DNA of 64,000 nt, taken from assembly GCA_944472135.2 (NCBI GenBank), contig OX235265.1, positions 90,738,984 through 90,802,983 on the forward strand. Direction: 5' to 3'. Below the pieces are notes generated by a model that searched no databases, was not told the origin of the DNA, and was given only the letters and a program-made list of their open reading frames with translations. Shown in pieces: positions 40,921 through 51,364 of the stretch. Position numbers and translations under genes: made by a program. How positions within the stretch are numbered: the stretch's first letter is position 1; every line of letters begins with the position of its first letter. This stretch comes from Trichobilharzia regenti (lineage: Eukaryota > Platyhelminthes > Trematoda > Strigeidida > Schistosomatidae).

Positions 40921-42170
40921 TGTAATGAAGCATCCATATCCTTTTTGATTGCGTAGATCTCAGGTGAAACAAAAGCTGAAATGGATTCCTAAGTATTTTT
41001 TCCCTGCGAGATGAGTTAGCTATCATATTAGTACATCTTTTATGGGGGAATGAGTCTACAGTCTGCACAGACAGTGTGGGAAGACGTATGCCAAAAGACT
41101 TGACAATCTTGGTTTCTATTTCGAATGGAGTGTCAACGCACTTACAGCTTAGGAACTCTTAATTAGGAAGGATTAGCTCACTGATTTTTATGTAATCTGC
41201 ATTCTTTGCTACACTAACATACATGCCTACTTACAGAGTTCTTATCAGATTACATGAACAAACACTATGCACAAATACTATGGAGATATGAAAATGTAAC
41301 GTCTAGAGAATCTGATACACACAGAAAGGAAATATCATAGAGAACATTTGCAAACATGATTCAGTAAATCAGTAATTAATCGCTAATTAGATGTCTATTT
41401 CTTTAAACAATAATTTGACCTAATTCTCATCATCACGATGAGTCAAACATTTTGTTATTATTATTTTTAAAAACACCATATTGTACATTGAACATCTCTT
41501 GAGATTTAAGCATTTCTTTATCTCAAATGTAAGAAACAGCTGCAATTATTATTTCTTCTATTTATTATCAGTGCTGATTTAATCGTTCTATTACTGTCGT
41601 GTGTTATTTTTAAGAAACTAAGTGAAGACTATAGAAGATAATAACAATAATAAATTTAAACAAAGGTATACGTTGAATATTGAATCACCAGGTAGTATTT
41701 CAATGTGTTCAATACATTCATTTAAACAGAATGACTTTTAAACTAGTCAACATAATAAATACCCAGACAAAGTTATTATTTTTTATCAAATCATCCTACC
41801 ACATAATTTTTAGTAAAAAAATAGAGACGCACGGTACTTCAGCGATTATTATGACAACATAATTCACTCCGCTACAAGATCACTCAACGACTGTTGTCCT
41901 TCCCGATAATTTAGCATAGAAAGGGAATCTGAACTAAGTATTCCTTTTTTCTTGATGTCTGACTCACTAGACGTGATGGTGGATCTCCTGAAAGATCTAT
42001 GCACTGAAAATGTACATGGAATGGAGCACTTAGTAATTTCTATAGTTGGATGCTTATCTCTAGGAAGAGAAATTGAACTTATTACCTTTTCTGAAGGATG
42101 AAAAATATTTCTAGTTTTGATTGTATCAACGCACAACTTTCTTTCTTAAACGTCATGCGTGCGAAATACG
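40921..42170. other. Unclassified interval with a possible exon on the minus strand
   Basis: No repeat recognised. 42136-41864 (minus) is open for 90 codons without an ATG start: 'RNIFHPSEKVISSISLPRDK', 'SFRRSTITSSESDIKKKGIL', 'QSLSDLVAE' then stop. The Ser-rich text does not look like a retroelement and could be a 3' coding exon. No domain, and the upstream splice acceptor is weak. Confidence 0.25.
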
Positions 42171-42300
42171 GTTAGCCGAACTCATTTATTGATAAAAAAT
42201 AAGGAAGTTAAGTAATCCAAATTGGTAACTAACTCCCTCCAACAGGGATCCGAACCTAGGACCTATAGGTTACATAAACTAACAATAATTGAATAATAAT
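42171..42300 (-). repeat. SINE-B head fragment
   Basis: Minus strand: ATGTAACCTATAGGTCC, TAGGTTCGGATCCC (box-B-like) and 'GGAGGGAGTTAGTTACC'. Too short to be certain. Confidence 0.35.
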
Positions 42301-42485
42301 CTAAAGAACAACTATGAGAGTATATGTATATGCGGTTGTAGAACTTGATATTAATTTCATTGAGTCACTTATTTTGACTTTCTTTGAATTTTTCGATGAA
42401 ACCAACTTTAGATATTATAGAGAAGATTTGTAGCTCAGGTGGATGGTTTTGATGTGGTTTTGTTCTCTGAGCTGGATGGTCAGTT

Positions 42486-42527
42486 TGCGAAGCTTTCATC
42501 ACCTTACTGGGTGACATCTTCAGCGCA
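42486..42527 (-). ncRNA. PLE-B terminal hammerhead candidate, left
   Basis: Exact reverse complement of 43394-43435; see that entry for the fold. Confidence 0.65.
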
Positions 42528-43393
42528 TACTTCAATTTGAAGTGAGCTTTTAGATTTCTCCACGTGTTTATTAATCATCTCTCCTGGTGACCTTGGACGT
42601 GATTGGTTGTTTGTGTGTGTTTTCACACCTTCTAGGCTACTTGTATTGGAACCGGTTGTTTCTTTGACTTGAATTTTGACCCTTTGTCTGTGAAGTTTCT
42701 TTCTTATTGGTTGATAACTTTTATCTATGTCGATGTGTCTATTGATTGATGATCCACTGGAATGCCAAGCTTCTAAAAATTCTCTAGCATTCTTGTTATT
42801 TCCTTTGTCTAATATTTGAACGTTGTCCCAGTCGAATTGATGTCCGTAGTTGTCTGTGTGTAGTGAAATGAGGGAGTGGATATCATGTCTTTTGACGGCT
42901 AGCTTATGTTCGTGGATATGAAGACGAAGGGGACGTCCACTTTGGCCGATGTAGTGTTTTTCGCAGTTGTTACAGTTTATTTTGTAGATGATGTTGGTTT
43001 TATCTTCTTTCGCGAAAGAAGCTAGCCGTCAAAAATGATATCCACTCCCTCATTTCACTACACACAGACAACTACGGACATCAATTCGACTGGGACAACG
43101 TTCAAATATTAGACAAAGGAAATAACAAGAATGCTAGAGAATTTTTAGAAGCTTGGCATTCCAGTGGATCATCAATCAATAGACACATCGACATAGATAA
43201 AAGTTATCAACCAATAAGAAAGAAACTTCACAGACAAAGGGTCAAAATTCAAGTCAAAGAAACAACCGGTTCCAATACAAATAACCTAGAAGGTGTGAAA
43301 ACACACACAAACAACCAATCACGTCCAAGGTCACCAGGAGAGATGATTAATAAACACGTGGAGAAATCTAAAAGCTCACTTCAAATTGAAGTA

Positions 43394-43435
43394 TGCGCTG
43401 AAGATGTCACCCAGTAAGGTGATGAAAGCTTCGCA
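43394..43435 (+). ncRNA. PLE-B terminal hammerhead candidate, right
   Basis: Helix I TGCG/CGCA. Core CTGAAGA complete, one extra T, helix II GTCACC-CAGTAA-GGTGAT (6 bp, one G-U), GAAA, helix III AGCT self-complementary without loop, H17 = T. All conserved residues present. Helix III is minimal, so cleavage would probably need a dimer, as known for other type I hammerheads with tiny helix III. Confidence 0.65.
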
Positions 43436-43499
43436 AACTGACCATCCAGCTCAGAGAACAAAACCACATCGAAACCAACTTTGTTAACTAGGTCAATGG

Positions 43500-43525
43500 T
43501 CTGACTCTCTCTCTCTCTCTCCACA
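43500..43525. repeat. (CT)n microsatellite
   Basis: CTCTCTCT run; a second at about 43820-43838. Confidence 0.9.
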
Positions 43526-43759
43526 CCTGCTACTTCCAATTCAAACTGTTTTAGGATGAATAACCTTTTATCAGAAATTAGCTCATGTTACTTGCTGAGT
43601 GGTCTACAACCAACACCTTACAAACATCAAATTATTGGTGTCACTTTCAAACACAAATGTGATATACATAAAACTGTTTTGTTATTTTGACTCTTGTAAC
43701 ATAGAGGGTACTTGGATTATGTTTGATATGTGATCATCATTCTTTCACATAGTGTGAAT

Positions 43760-44265
43760 TTCTAGGGCGATATTTCGTCTAACGTTCTATTTAAAGAAAA
43801 AGTTAGGACAGTCTCTTATTACTCTCTCTCTCTCTCCCACTCTGTATTTTTGCACTTTGATTGCTCTCCTCAGCATAATGTTTCCTGCACTACTTAAACA
43901 CGTCAAGTGGTTGTGTTTTCTCTAGGCCAACTCGTTAATATTGATGTCGATAGTCATTTGAACGCATGCGAGAATTTGGTAGAAAATCATCTGACCACTC
44001 TCTGTCTACTCTCAACCAAACTCCTTGCATCTCATCACTGTGGGACCAGAAGAAATTCTAAAAGACTGACAATTTCGACAACTAAGTATGCCTTATGTGA
44101 CACACATTTTATGCGACGAGAAGTGTGTTTGAGACATAAAGCTACTAACTTAGTGTCATTAATACATAGTGTTGTCAATATTTCTATTAATTTGTAATTT
44201 TCGTTCTACCCCATGTATGTTTATCGCTATTGCTGAAAATGTCGCCGTTGCTTTTCCACTTGATA
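43760..44265 (+). pseudogene. CR1-clade LINE, diverged RT C-terminus
   Basis: 'GRYFV.RSI.RKS' (ISRAIFRLTFYLKKK in the right frame), then the frame 43907-44197: 'LGQLVNIDVDSHLNACENLV', 'CGTRRNSKRLTISTTKYALC', 'LRHKATNLVSLIHS'. It aligns by position with 'LGHIVDIVTDRHLMSWNKFAKGV' of the 49-50 kb CR1 and with 'LLNILVDKHLDSCEKWAKSIL' of the 51-52 kb copy. Different CR1 subfamily from both. Confidence 0.6.
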
Positions 44266-44454
44266 TTTAAGGTAGAGAGAGAGAGAATTAGACACAGTAT
44301 TGAATTACATTTGGGGAATTTTACACTGTATCCATAGGCCATTATAATAATAATTATTATTTATCATTAGAAATTACGTTAATTGTTTTGTAGATGTAAA
44401 AGTGTAGAATTAATTTATTCATACTAGGTGTCAGATGCTACATAAAAGTGATAG

Positions 44455-44820
44455 AATTTTAATTGGTTAGAGGTATTCATTATGAGCCAACATCAGTTAT
44501 AAAACCATTGGAGAACCTGAAGGTACAGGATGGCTGTTTCGTCCTAACCTTTGGACTCTTAGTCAGTACGCACCCACCCCACTTCCAGGGTTCGAATCTA
44601 GGTCCTTCTGGTTACAAGAGGAGCTAGCTCGTAGACCATTAAGCCACTGGGACCCACCCGATTAAATGACCCGGTCATGAATTCTGGCTTCCACCAATTC
44701 ACGATATCTTCTTCAGCTTCAACCTGCTGTAGCCTACTGGTCACAGCTTCCCACCAGAAAGCCCAGGTTAAATGCCTGAATACGGCCAGTTGCCAGTGAG
44801 CAAGATATACTTTTTCTGTG
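44455..44820 (-). repeat. SINE-B, full length
   Basis: Minus strand from leader (CACTGGCAACTGGCCG, GAATTGGTGGAAGCCAGAAT) through head GGTCCCAGTGGCTTAATGG and box B GATTCGAACCC, body GTACTGACTAAGAGTCCAA, GGACGAAACAGCC, ATCCTGTACC, to tail 'TGGCTCATAATGAATACC'. The core reads ACTAAGA. Confidence 0.8.
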
Positions 44821-44929
44821 CTTTTACGGAAACTGGCATAGTATTATGTATCTCAGTCGACTTCTAAACAGGAAAACGATGACTTTTCTTATCCTTTTGC
44901 GTTCCGACTGAGAAAAAGTATCTTACGCT

Positions 44930-45130
44930 TAGAGCTTTTAAGTTGCAGTAGCAGGGGGTGTTATTTCTTTTTTAAGGGATTGGGTTGGTTGACCCACTCT
45001 CAATCTTGTCTCTACATCGACCTTACTACCGCCTATTAGTGAAGGTTTAGTTATGCATAGGACAAGGATTGAATCCAAGACCATATGCATGCTTGGCCAG
45101 CATTCCATCATTGAACCAACGACGCACTGA
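44930..45130 (-). repeat. SINE-A2, worn
   Basis: Minus strand: GTGCGTCGTTGGTTCAATG, TGCATATGGTCTTGG, GATTCAATCC (box B), 'CACCCCCTGCTACTGCAACTTAAAAG'-like end. Recognisable by order only. Confidence 0.5.
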
Positions 45131-45754
45131 CTTCACAATAACCAAGATCTATATCTCAAAGTGAGAATGGAAACTTTCTGCTGCTCTTCATGTCATCAAT
45201 AATTCTGATTGGTAAAATTTCCTGAATTAGTACATCAAAACTGAGAGAACATTAGTCAATATCCAGAAACAAGCCTGACAAAGGTAGTAAAACAGAAGTG
45301 AACCATAACACCAAAGCGTTTCTTATATTAGCCAATCATAAGATACAAACACACTATAGTTGATGTAGAAGCAATGAAGCATTCTATACTTAACCAGACG
45401 AAAGGAGAAGACCAGTGGGCATTTCTCATCTTTTGCAAGTAGTCCATACTTAGTGAAGCTTATTATTTAAAGTAGGCTTGCGAACTTGTGTGGAATTCTG
45501 TCCTACCTAAAGCTTAACCCTACACCACCTGTTTGGTTTTTACACCAACTCTGACTTCGGGATTCAAAATTAAATTTCAGAAAAAATAGGAATTCTTCAA
45601 ACACTGTGGAAGCTTCTCACTGATTAAAACCAATAAAGTACGAAATCTATAGGCTGTAGAAGTTTACCGCACAAAGCTCTTAATAAACAGACACTCTCTG
45701 TAGAGCAGGGAAATAAAAGTACACACAGGTTCTCAATTGTTGATTTTTGAGAAT
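45131..45754. other. Unclassified interval
   Basis: No frame above noise and no repeat recognised. Confidence 0.35.
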
Positions 45755-46048
45755 TCAGTTAGTTACAGGTTTGACACCAATTAGAGAATCCCTGGAGCAT
45801 CTTGGAGCACCAGAAAGCTGTTCTGTTCTATCGCATTCTCTGGGATTCGAGCTCAGTACCTACCGGTCACAAGACGAACTCCTAGACCACTCAACCACTG
45901 GGACCGGATCCCATCGTCCATGAATCCCGGATTCTTCCAATTCATGTCATATATAGTCTGGTCAACTGCTAGTCAACTTCTGGCTAGAACTCCAGGTAAA
46001 TAAATGCCTACATAGCGCCAGTCGTTCGTGAGAATCAGGTTATTGTCT
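45755..46048 (-). repeat. SINE-B
   Basis: Minus strand: leader GATTCTCACGAACGACTGG, GAATTGGAAGAATCCGGGAT, head GGTCCCAGTGGTTGAGTGG, box B GAGCTCGAATCCC, worn body, tail 'GGTGTCAAACCTGTAAC'. Ribozyme region lost. Confidence 0.7.
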
Positions 46049-46051
46049 AGA

Positions 46052-46240
46052 GGTTTCATCACTAGTTGACAGAGACCATGAGATCAGACCTGGTAACTGA
46101 ATGAACTAAAAACTTGCCTTGAAACTGGAAGGTTCTTGGTTCTAATCTCATAGGGGTGCGTATTGCTAAGGATTCTGGAAGTAGCTGTCTAGTAATCTCA
46201 GGTTTTCCAGTGTTACTCTAGCTGGCGTCGACTAGAGATC
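46052..46240 (+). repeat. SINE-B with inverted tail piece
   Basis: 46055-46082 (TTTCATCACTAGTTGACAG) is minus-strand tail, followed by a plus head (GTAACTGAATGAACTAAAAAC), box-B-like GGTTCTAATCTC, body GTATTGCTAAGGATTCTGG, TAGCTGTC, TAGTAATCTC, tail 'GGTTTTCCAGTG'. Another inverted tail/head junction. Confidence 0.6.
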
Positions 46241-47144
46241 CGTCGCCGACACAAGGCCGACTGCGATTATTAAAGAAGTCATCCAGAGTCATCACAGAAT
46301 TCAACAGAGACAGCCGAAACTGCCCCTAGTTGGTTCTGTACTAGAATTACTACAGTTATCCATGTAGTATGATTTAAGAAGCATAGCTGATTTTATCATC
46401 CATTCGCGGTTTCAGCAAGCATATGACTACTGGCAGGATCAACCAGTTTATTCACGCAGTAATACACTCATTGACTGGGTATTGGTTTTTAGGAGAACCA
46501 AACACACCTATCCCTGCCTGTTGCGAGACGACACCTGCATGCAGGATCATCCTGTGGCGCAGCCACTTGAGAGCCCTCTCCCTCGGTGGACCATTGCACT
46601 GTTTGTATACATAGTAATGCATAGGTAAGCACTGTTATGCCTATCATTGATCACGTCAATCAATTATGCACCGCACAGAGAAGCCCAATAGAACTCATCT
46701 CGCATACAAGACTAGCCAAACGTACTATTATATGCAAAAGTAGCACGCATAGCGAAGCTATAGTGACAATACGCCCCTATAAACGAAGCCAGCAGCCACC
46801 GTCAAATTCAATAAAATCGTTATCCCTGCCAAACAATTTAGCATGCAAATAGCTTCTATACGTCTGCAAAGACTATAAAAAACCATACACATTCATATAA
46901 GCGAGCCATGAGAACCATTTGACTCACGATCATATCGTCTATATAGCAGATGCTGTGTTTACTATAGGATTTTAGGGTTATAGACAAGACAGCCTATCTG
47001 GGTGCTATTAGCCCTAAACAAGCTCAAAACCTCATGGTCACAGATACCAAAACACGTTTCATGCATTCCTCTATCATTTGGAAGCATTTTTAAAATTTTC
47101 AATTTTTCGACCTTTTGGACCCGAGTTAGGGGTAGTATCCAAGG
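46241..47144. other. Unclassified segment of different composition
   Basis: Less AT-rich and richer in CA/GC words than its surroundings (GCCGACACAAGGCCGACTGC, GTGGCGCAGCCACTTGAGAG). None of the window's repeat families match by eye. Longest frames are ~60-70 codons with no recognisable product. Confidence 0.35.
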
Positions 47145-48545
47145 TAGGATATATAATTATTATTATTTATTATTATTATATATCCTTTAATTCCTAGAGG
47201 AACATAGGGCTTTAGCTGCGCGTCTCCATTGCCTTCTGTTTTCTGCCAACTTCTTCATCCCGCTCCAAGTCTACCCACATGCTTTGATCTCCTCATTCAC
47301 ATGGCCTCCTCCAAATCACCCTTGGGCGACCAAATCACCGTTTCCCTTTCGGGCTGCACTCGAGGGCTTGTCTAGTGATGTCGCTTGATGGTTTCTTCAG
47401 GGTGTGGCCAATCCATCTGCATTTCTTCCTGCCTATTTGTTCCACAATCGGTTCCTGATTGGTTCGCTCATTGCCAGAGATCCCTGTTGCTGATCTTTTC
47501 TGGCCGGCCATCTGATCTTGAGTATTGAGAGGAGACAACTTTTAAAGAAGGTCCATAGCTTGTTTGAGGTGCTCTTTATGAAGCGCTAAGTCTCTGATCC
47601 GTATAGTAGCACTGACTTCACATTGGAGTTGAAAATCCGAACCTTATTTTTGATGCTGAGGAGTGCTGTTGACTTCCACACAGACTTAAGAGTCATGAAA
47701 GCTTGTCTTAGTTTTCCGATTCTGGCTTTGGTATCCTCATCAGTCCCTCCTGTAGTTGATTCGGTGCTTCCTAGGTAGGCGGGTAGTTAAAGGAGGTTGT
47801 TTCTTTCAGGTTCCTCCCATTTATGCTGGCTGATTGTTGTCTGTTCTTGTTGCTATGGCTGTTGCTGTTGGCCAGGAATCTTCATCACCTAACTCTGTTT
47901 TATCTGTGTTCACCTGAAGTCCTATCTTTGATGCTTCTTCTGTCGGCTTGTTGCTTTTCACTTGCAGATTTTCCAGTTTGTGGGAAATCAGACATATATC
48001 ATCGGTGAAGTCCAGATTCTCCAAGTTTTTTGTGTGAGTTCGTTTTATGCCTGTTTCCTCATTGCCCGTTGTCTGTCGCATTATCCAATCCACTTCAACC
48101 AGGAAAATCATTGGAGATAGTAGACAGCCAGCCTTGCCTCACTCCCGTCCTCACTTAGAAGGATTCCGTGAGTTTCCCGTTGTGGATTACTTGGCATGCA
48201 GTACTGTCGTACAACCGTTGGATGAGATGTATAATTGTCGATGGCACCCCGTAGTAGCGAAGTAGTTGCCAAATCACCTCTCAATTGACGCTGTCGAAGG
48301 CCTTTTCAAAGTCAGTGAAGTTGAGATAGAGAGGTGACTGCCATTCCAAGCTTTGTTCAATAATGATCCGTAGAGTGGCGATTTGATCACTACATGACTT
48401 GTTTCCCTGAATCCAGCTTGTTCCGGTCGAAAGTTTTCATCCAGGTTGGCTTGTGTTGATTCTCCCCAGGATGATGCGGCTTAGTATTTTACTTGGGATG
48501 GAAAGGAGCGTAATTCCGCGCCAAAATTGCATTGATTCAAGTCTC
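47145..48545 (-). pseudogene. RTE-clade LINE, RT to 3' end, longest RT copy
   Basis: Minus strand from 48545: 'NAILARNYAPF.PK.NTKPHHPGENQ' (RT N-terminal part), 'LDSGKQVM', 'LQRLRQRQLRGD' (motif A region, shifted), 'LLRGAIDNYTSHPTVVRQY', 'VRTGVRQGWLST' (motif B, CLLSP altered), 'MIFLVEVDWIMRQTTGNEETGIKRTHTKNLENLDFTDDICLISHK' (motif C FTDD). It continues to 'KQRPWTFF', 'MAGQKRSATGISG', 'NQEPIVEQIGRKKCRWIGHTLKKPSSDITRQALECSPKGKR' and the 3' end GAAGCCCTATG, TTCCTCTAGG. Frameshifts and stops throughout; EN missing. Confidence 0.85.
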
Positions 48546-49240
48546 CTTTCTAATATAATATAGACATACTGTTGTAGATCATGCGTACAATACAAACGTC
48601 AGTATTGTTGTAAGTTAGGCACACAGGAAGTAAATGTCTAGGCGCATTGTACAGAAGAGTATGCATTGACACCGTCTTCCCTTCCATCTATCAATATCAC
48701 TGACTACAATTATTGTAATTACAGCTGTCAGCAATCAAGATAACAAAATTCTATCTTGTTTTTGTTGTCTCTTATTTCACATTGTAAAAATAGCAGAGTG
48801 TTTACAATAAGATTCAAAGTATTATATGAGTATTACACTGCTTAGAATTTTCATAGCACTTCCAGTGTGAATAACTGAGAAGACTGAACTGACCAACTAT
48901 CAATTTTTAAGGTAACCTTTATTCTGACGAATTGTTCTTAACTATCATAAATTTACGTGAATGTTGTCTTAAAGTGAAATAACAGGAAGAAGTGACAACT
49001 ATCCAACTTAATTATAAATATATATAAATACTTGCGTTGACTGGTCGCTAGGATATCAAGCGGCTAAATCTTAGTGCCGACTGACTTCTATCAATCAAGT
49101 TGACAATATGGCTACCAAGCTAAAATGATTTACCATGACACCACACTATGTACTACTGATTGATTGACTGGTATGAGTAGTTAGATGCTGGTCTAATTAA
49201 AAACTGAAGTACTTGCTTGTCAGCCAGTCAGCTCTAGAAG
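48546..49240. other. AT-rich interval, nothing recognised
   Basis: No gene or repeat that I can support. Confidence 0.35.
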
Positions 49241-50560
49241 TGATCAAAAACACCAGATGACTTTGTTGCAGTACACTGTATGTCAACGTCCACTTCGTTG
49301 CTTACTGAGGATGGTGTCCCTCCAATCACACTGTCCTTTCGCCTTTTATCTGTTTTCTTTCTTCTTGCATGACTTACCTCACTCTGATGAGGAAATGAAC
49401 TTTGTTAAGTACGCCGATGATCTAACTATTTCAATGTCTGTTAACTCCCAGCTTGACTGTGCTAAGATGAACAGCTTTCTATCAGGAATCAGCAAATGTT
49501 CTTCGTCTAGTGGCCTTAAACTAAATCCTTCCAAACGTCAGACTGTTAATTTCAGTTTCCGATGTAAACGAAAGTTAAATAAAGCTGTTGGTTACTATGA
49601 AACTTGCAAAATTGATGATAGTGATATGCAAATCAAGTCTGAAGTTAAGTATCTTGGATCAACTGTTTCTTCTGACCTATCCTGGTCTTCACATGTCTTA
49701 GCGATTTCTAAAAGAATATTTCGTCTGACGTTTTACACAAACAAGAGGTTGAGGCACTCAGGCATAACCCAACCACTCCTCTTACAGTTTGTCAACTCGA
49801 GCATCTTACCTGTTCTTCTTTACTGTTCATCCTTATTCTTTCCTGGATTGATTAAAAAAGTCTATGTCATACTTCTTAGAACTCTGAAGACTGTAAGTAA
49901 GCCGAGTGGTATCCCATTGGGCCATATCGTTGACATCGTCACTGATAGGCACTTGATGTCTTGGAACAAATTTGCTAAAGGCGTTTTGTCAGACTGCGAG
50001 CATCCAATTTACCCGCAGCCCCAACCTTGTGTCTCCTCAGGTGCATGTAAGCCTAATTATAAAACCCCCACTATGCCATATTTTGGCACGTACTTTATGT
50101 GATGAAAATAGTTTTAGGCACGAACCAACTAACCTTCTTTGCAGTACTAAATAAACCATTTCTTCCACTCTTACAACATCAAACTTTATTGTTATTGTAC
50201 TTCTTATATTCATAATCCTTTCAATTTTTTGATTTTGTATATTTTTTTTTCATAAATGTGAACATCATTTAAGCAGTGTTACCACTGTTAATTTCGTATT
50301 TCGCCTCACCATAATATATCAACGGAACATTAGATTCAATACTCTATAATAACATGGTAAAATTTCCAAACTGAATTGACAATACTGTTTGAAACAAACT
50401 CACTATTATTATTATTATAATATTTAATGACCTCAATTCGTGCTTAGAATATTTTTGACTTTATATAGTAAACGTGGACAAATTCCTCTGGTTACTTTTG
50501 TTCTAATTTTCAATATCATTTATATTTTGAGTAAATCAGATGACTATATTGTGTCATTGG
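49241..50560 (+). pseudogene. CR1-clade LINE, RT C-terminal 260 residues plus 3' UTR
   Basis: Frame 49257-50102 (281 codons). The usable part begins with 'FAFYLFSFFLHDLPHSDEEM' (RT motif B end), then motif C 'FVKYADDLTISM' (YADD intact), 'LKLNPSKRQTVNFSF', 'EVKYLGSTVSSDLSWSSHV', 'ISKRIFRLTFYTNKRLRHSG', 'LPVLLYCSSLFFPGL' and 'LGHIVDIVTDRHLMSWNKFA'. A reading shift near 50070 cuts the C-terminus. CR1 RTs copy RNA at a nicked target. The N-terminal RT and endonuclease are lacking (5' truncated just before motif B), so it is not autonomous. The 3' UTR matches 22260-22640. The frame is unusually open for this window, so this is a relatively young copy. Confidence 0.9.
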
Positions 50561-51090
50561 CTGCACACTGAAGGCCAGCAAGAAAGAATAAGCAATAACC
50601 ACTGTGCGTCGGTGGCACAGTGGTTAAAACTCTCGCCGACCATGCGCATGGTCCGGGGTTCGAGCCCACGCCGACGCACACCTGATATCTATGGTCGTCC
50701 TGCGAATTTTGGGCTACCGATATCCACGCTGAAAATTCTACACTCGTCTAAAAAATACGGTGTGGAATCAAGCTGTAATCAAAAATAAAAATAAATAAAT
50801 AAATAACCATAGGAACAAACCAATGAAAAGTTGATCGCTCAACAAATAAGAAGGAAAAATGAAGATGGATCGGGCATACACTGAGGAGGCTGCCGAATGA
50901 TATCGCACGCAATACAGGCCATTTCTGGAGTTGAATCCTAATGAGAAGCGACGAGTGGGTCATCCTAGAGTGACATGGAAGAGATAGTAGTATCAGCTGG
51001 AGAGGACAGCAGAAAACAGGACGACGTGAAGATGTATTGTTGAAGCCCTATGTTACACTCGGAATGCAAGGGAATAATGATAATACAGTC
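50561..51090 (+). pseudogene. RTE-clade LINE, C-terminal fragment, split by SINE-A1
   Basis: GGCCAGCAAGAAAGAATAAG (compare GGCCGGGCTGGAAAGAATCA in the 40 kb copy) up to 50601, and after the SINE 'TAGGAACAAACCAATG', text for 'NEDGSGIH.GGCRMISHAIQ', 'RRVGHPRVTWKR', 3' end TTGAAGCCCTATGTTACACTCGG, AAGGGAATAATGATAATA. 5' truncated directly against the CR1 3' UTR. Confidence 0.75.
50602..50801 (+). repeat. SINE-A1, complete, with target-site duplication
   Basis: Flanked by AATAACCA (50594-50601 and 50802-50809). GTCGGTGGCACAGTGGTTAAA, GACCATGCGCATGGTC hairpin, GGGGTTCGAGCCC, CGCCGACGCACACCTGATATC, TATGGTCGTCC, CGCTGAAAATTCTACACTCG, AAAATACGGTGTGGAATCAA, GCTGTAATCAAAAATAAAAA. Clear insertion into an RTE fragment; its tail has the CR1 3' end. 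Confidence 0.9.
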
Positions 51091-51364
51091 GACATTCTAC
51101 GGGGCACTTCAAATCTTATGCAAATAATCACTACTATAAAGATAGAAGATACTATATTGTTATGTGCATCTTTACTATGACGGATTTATGTAGCTATCAC
51201 GGCAAAATTGTACTGTATTATATCTGCAACATCAAAGAATAACTTTTAGTTAAAGAAAGTTCAGGAAGAAAGTTAGATAACAGTAACCGATTATACATTT
51301 AAAAAGAAAATTTAATTGGTAGTCAGGCTAACAGTTTCAAAGTTTTAAGTAATAACAATAACAA
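51091..51364. other. AT-rich interval
   Basis: No feature recognised. Confidence 0.35.

Larger units (their letters stand above)
42405..43480. pseudogene. PLE-B, near-perfect palindrome of the GIY-YIG half
   Basis: Left arm 42444-42905 (minus strand) and right arm 43019-43476 (plus strand) are almost identical inverted copies, with a ~113 bp single-copy centre. The centre (minus strand) carries the front of the GIY-YIG domain: 'KTNIIYKINCNNCEKHYIGQSGRPLRLHIHEHK'. The arms encode 'LAVKRHDIHSLISLHTDNYG', 'GHQFDWDNVQILDKGNNKNA', 'REFLEAWHSSGSSINRH', 'KKLHRQRVKIQVKETTGSNT' and end in identical terminal motifs. 42405-42444 continues the element beyond the arm. RT absent. Very little divergence, so the duplication is recent or gene-converted. 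Confidence 0.85.

Noticed and set aside
43500..43525. CT tract as a splice polypyrimidine tract
   Set aside because: No exon-like frame follows; it is a microsatellite that recurs at 43820.
47821..48265. Frames on the plus strand rich in Leu and Cys
   Set aside because: Antisense of the minus-strand RTE RT.
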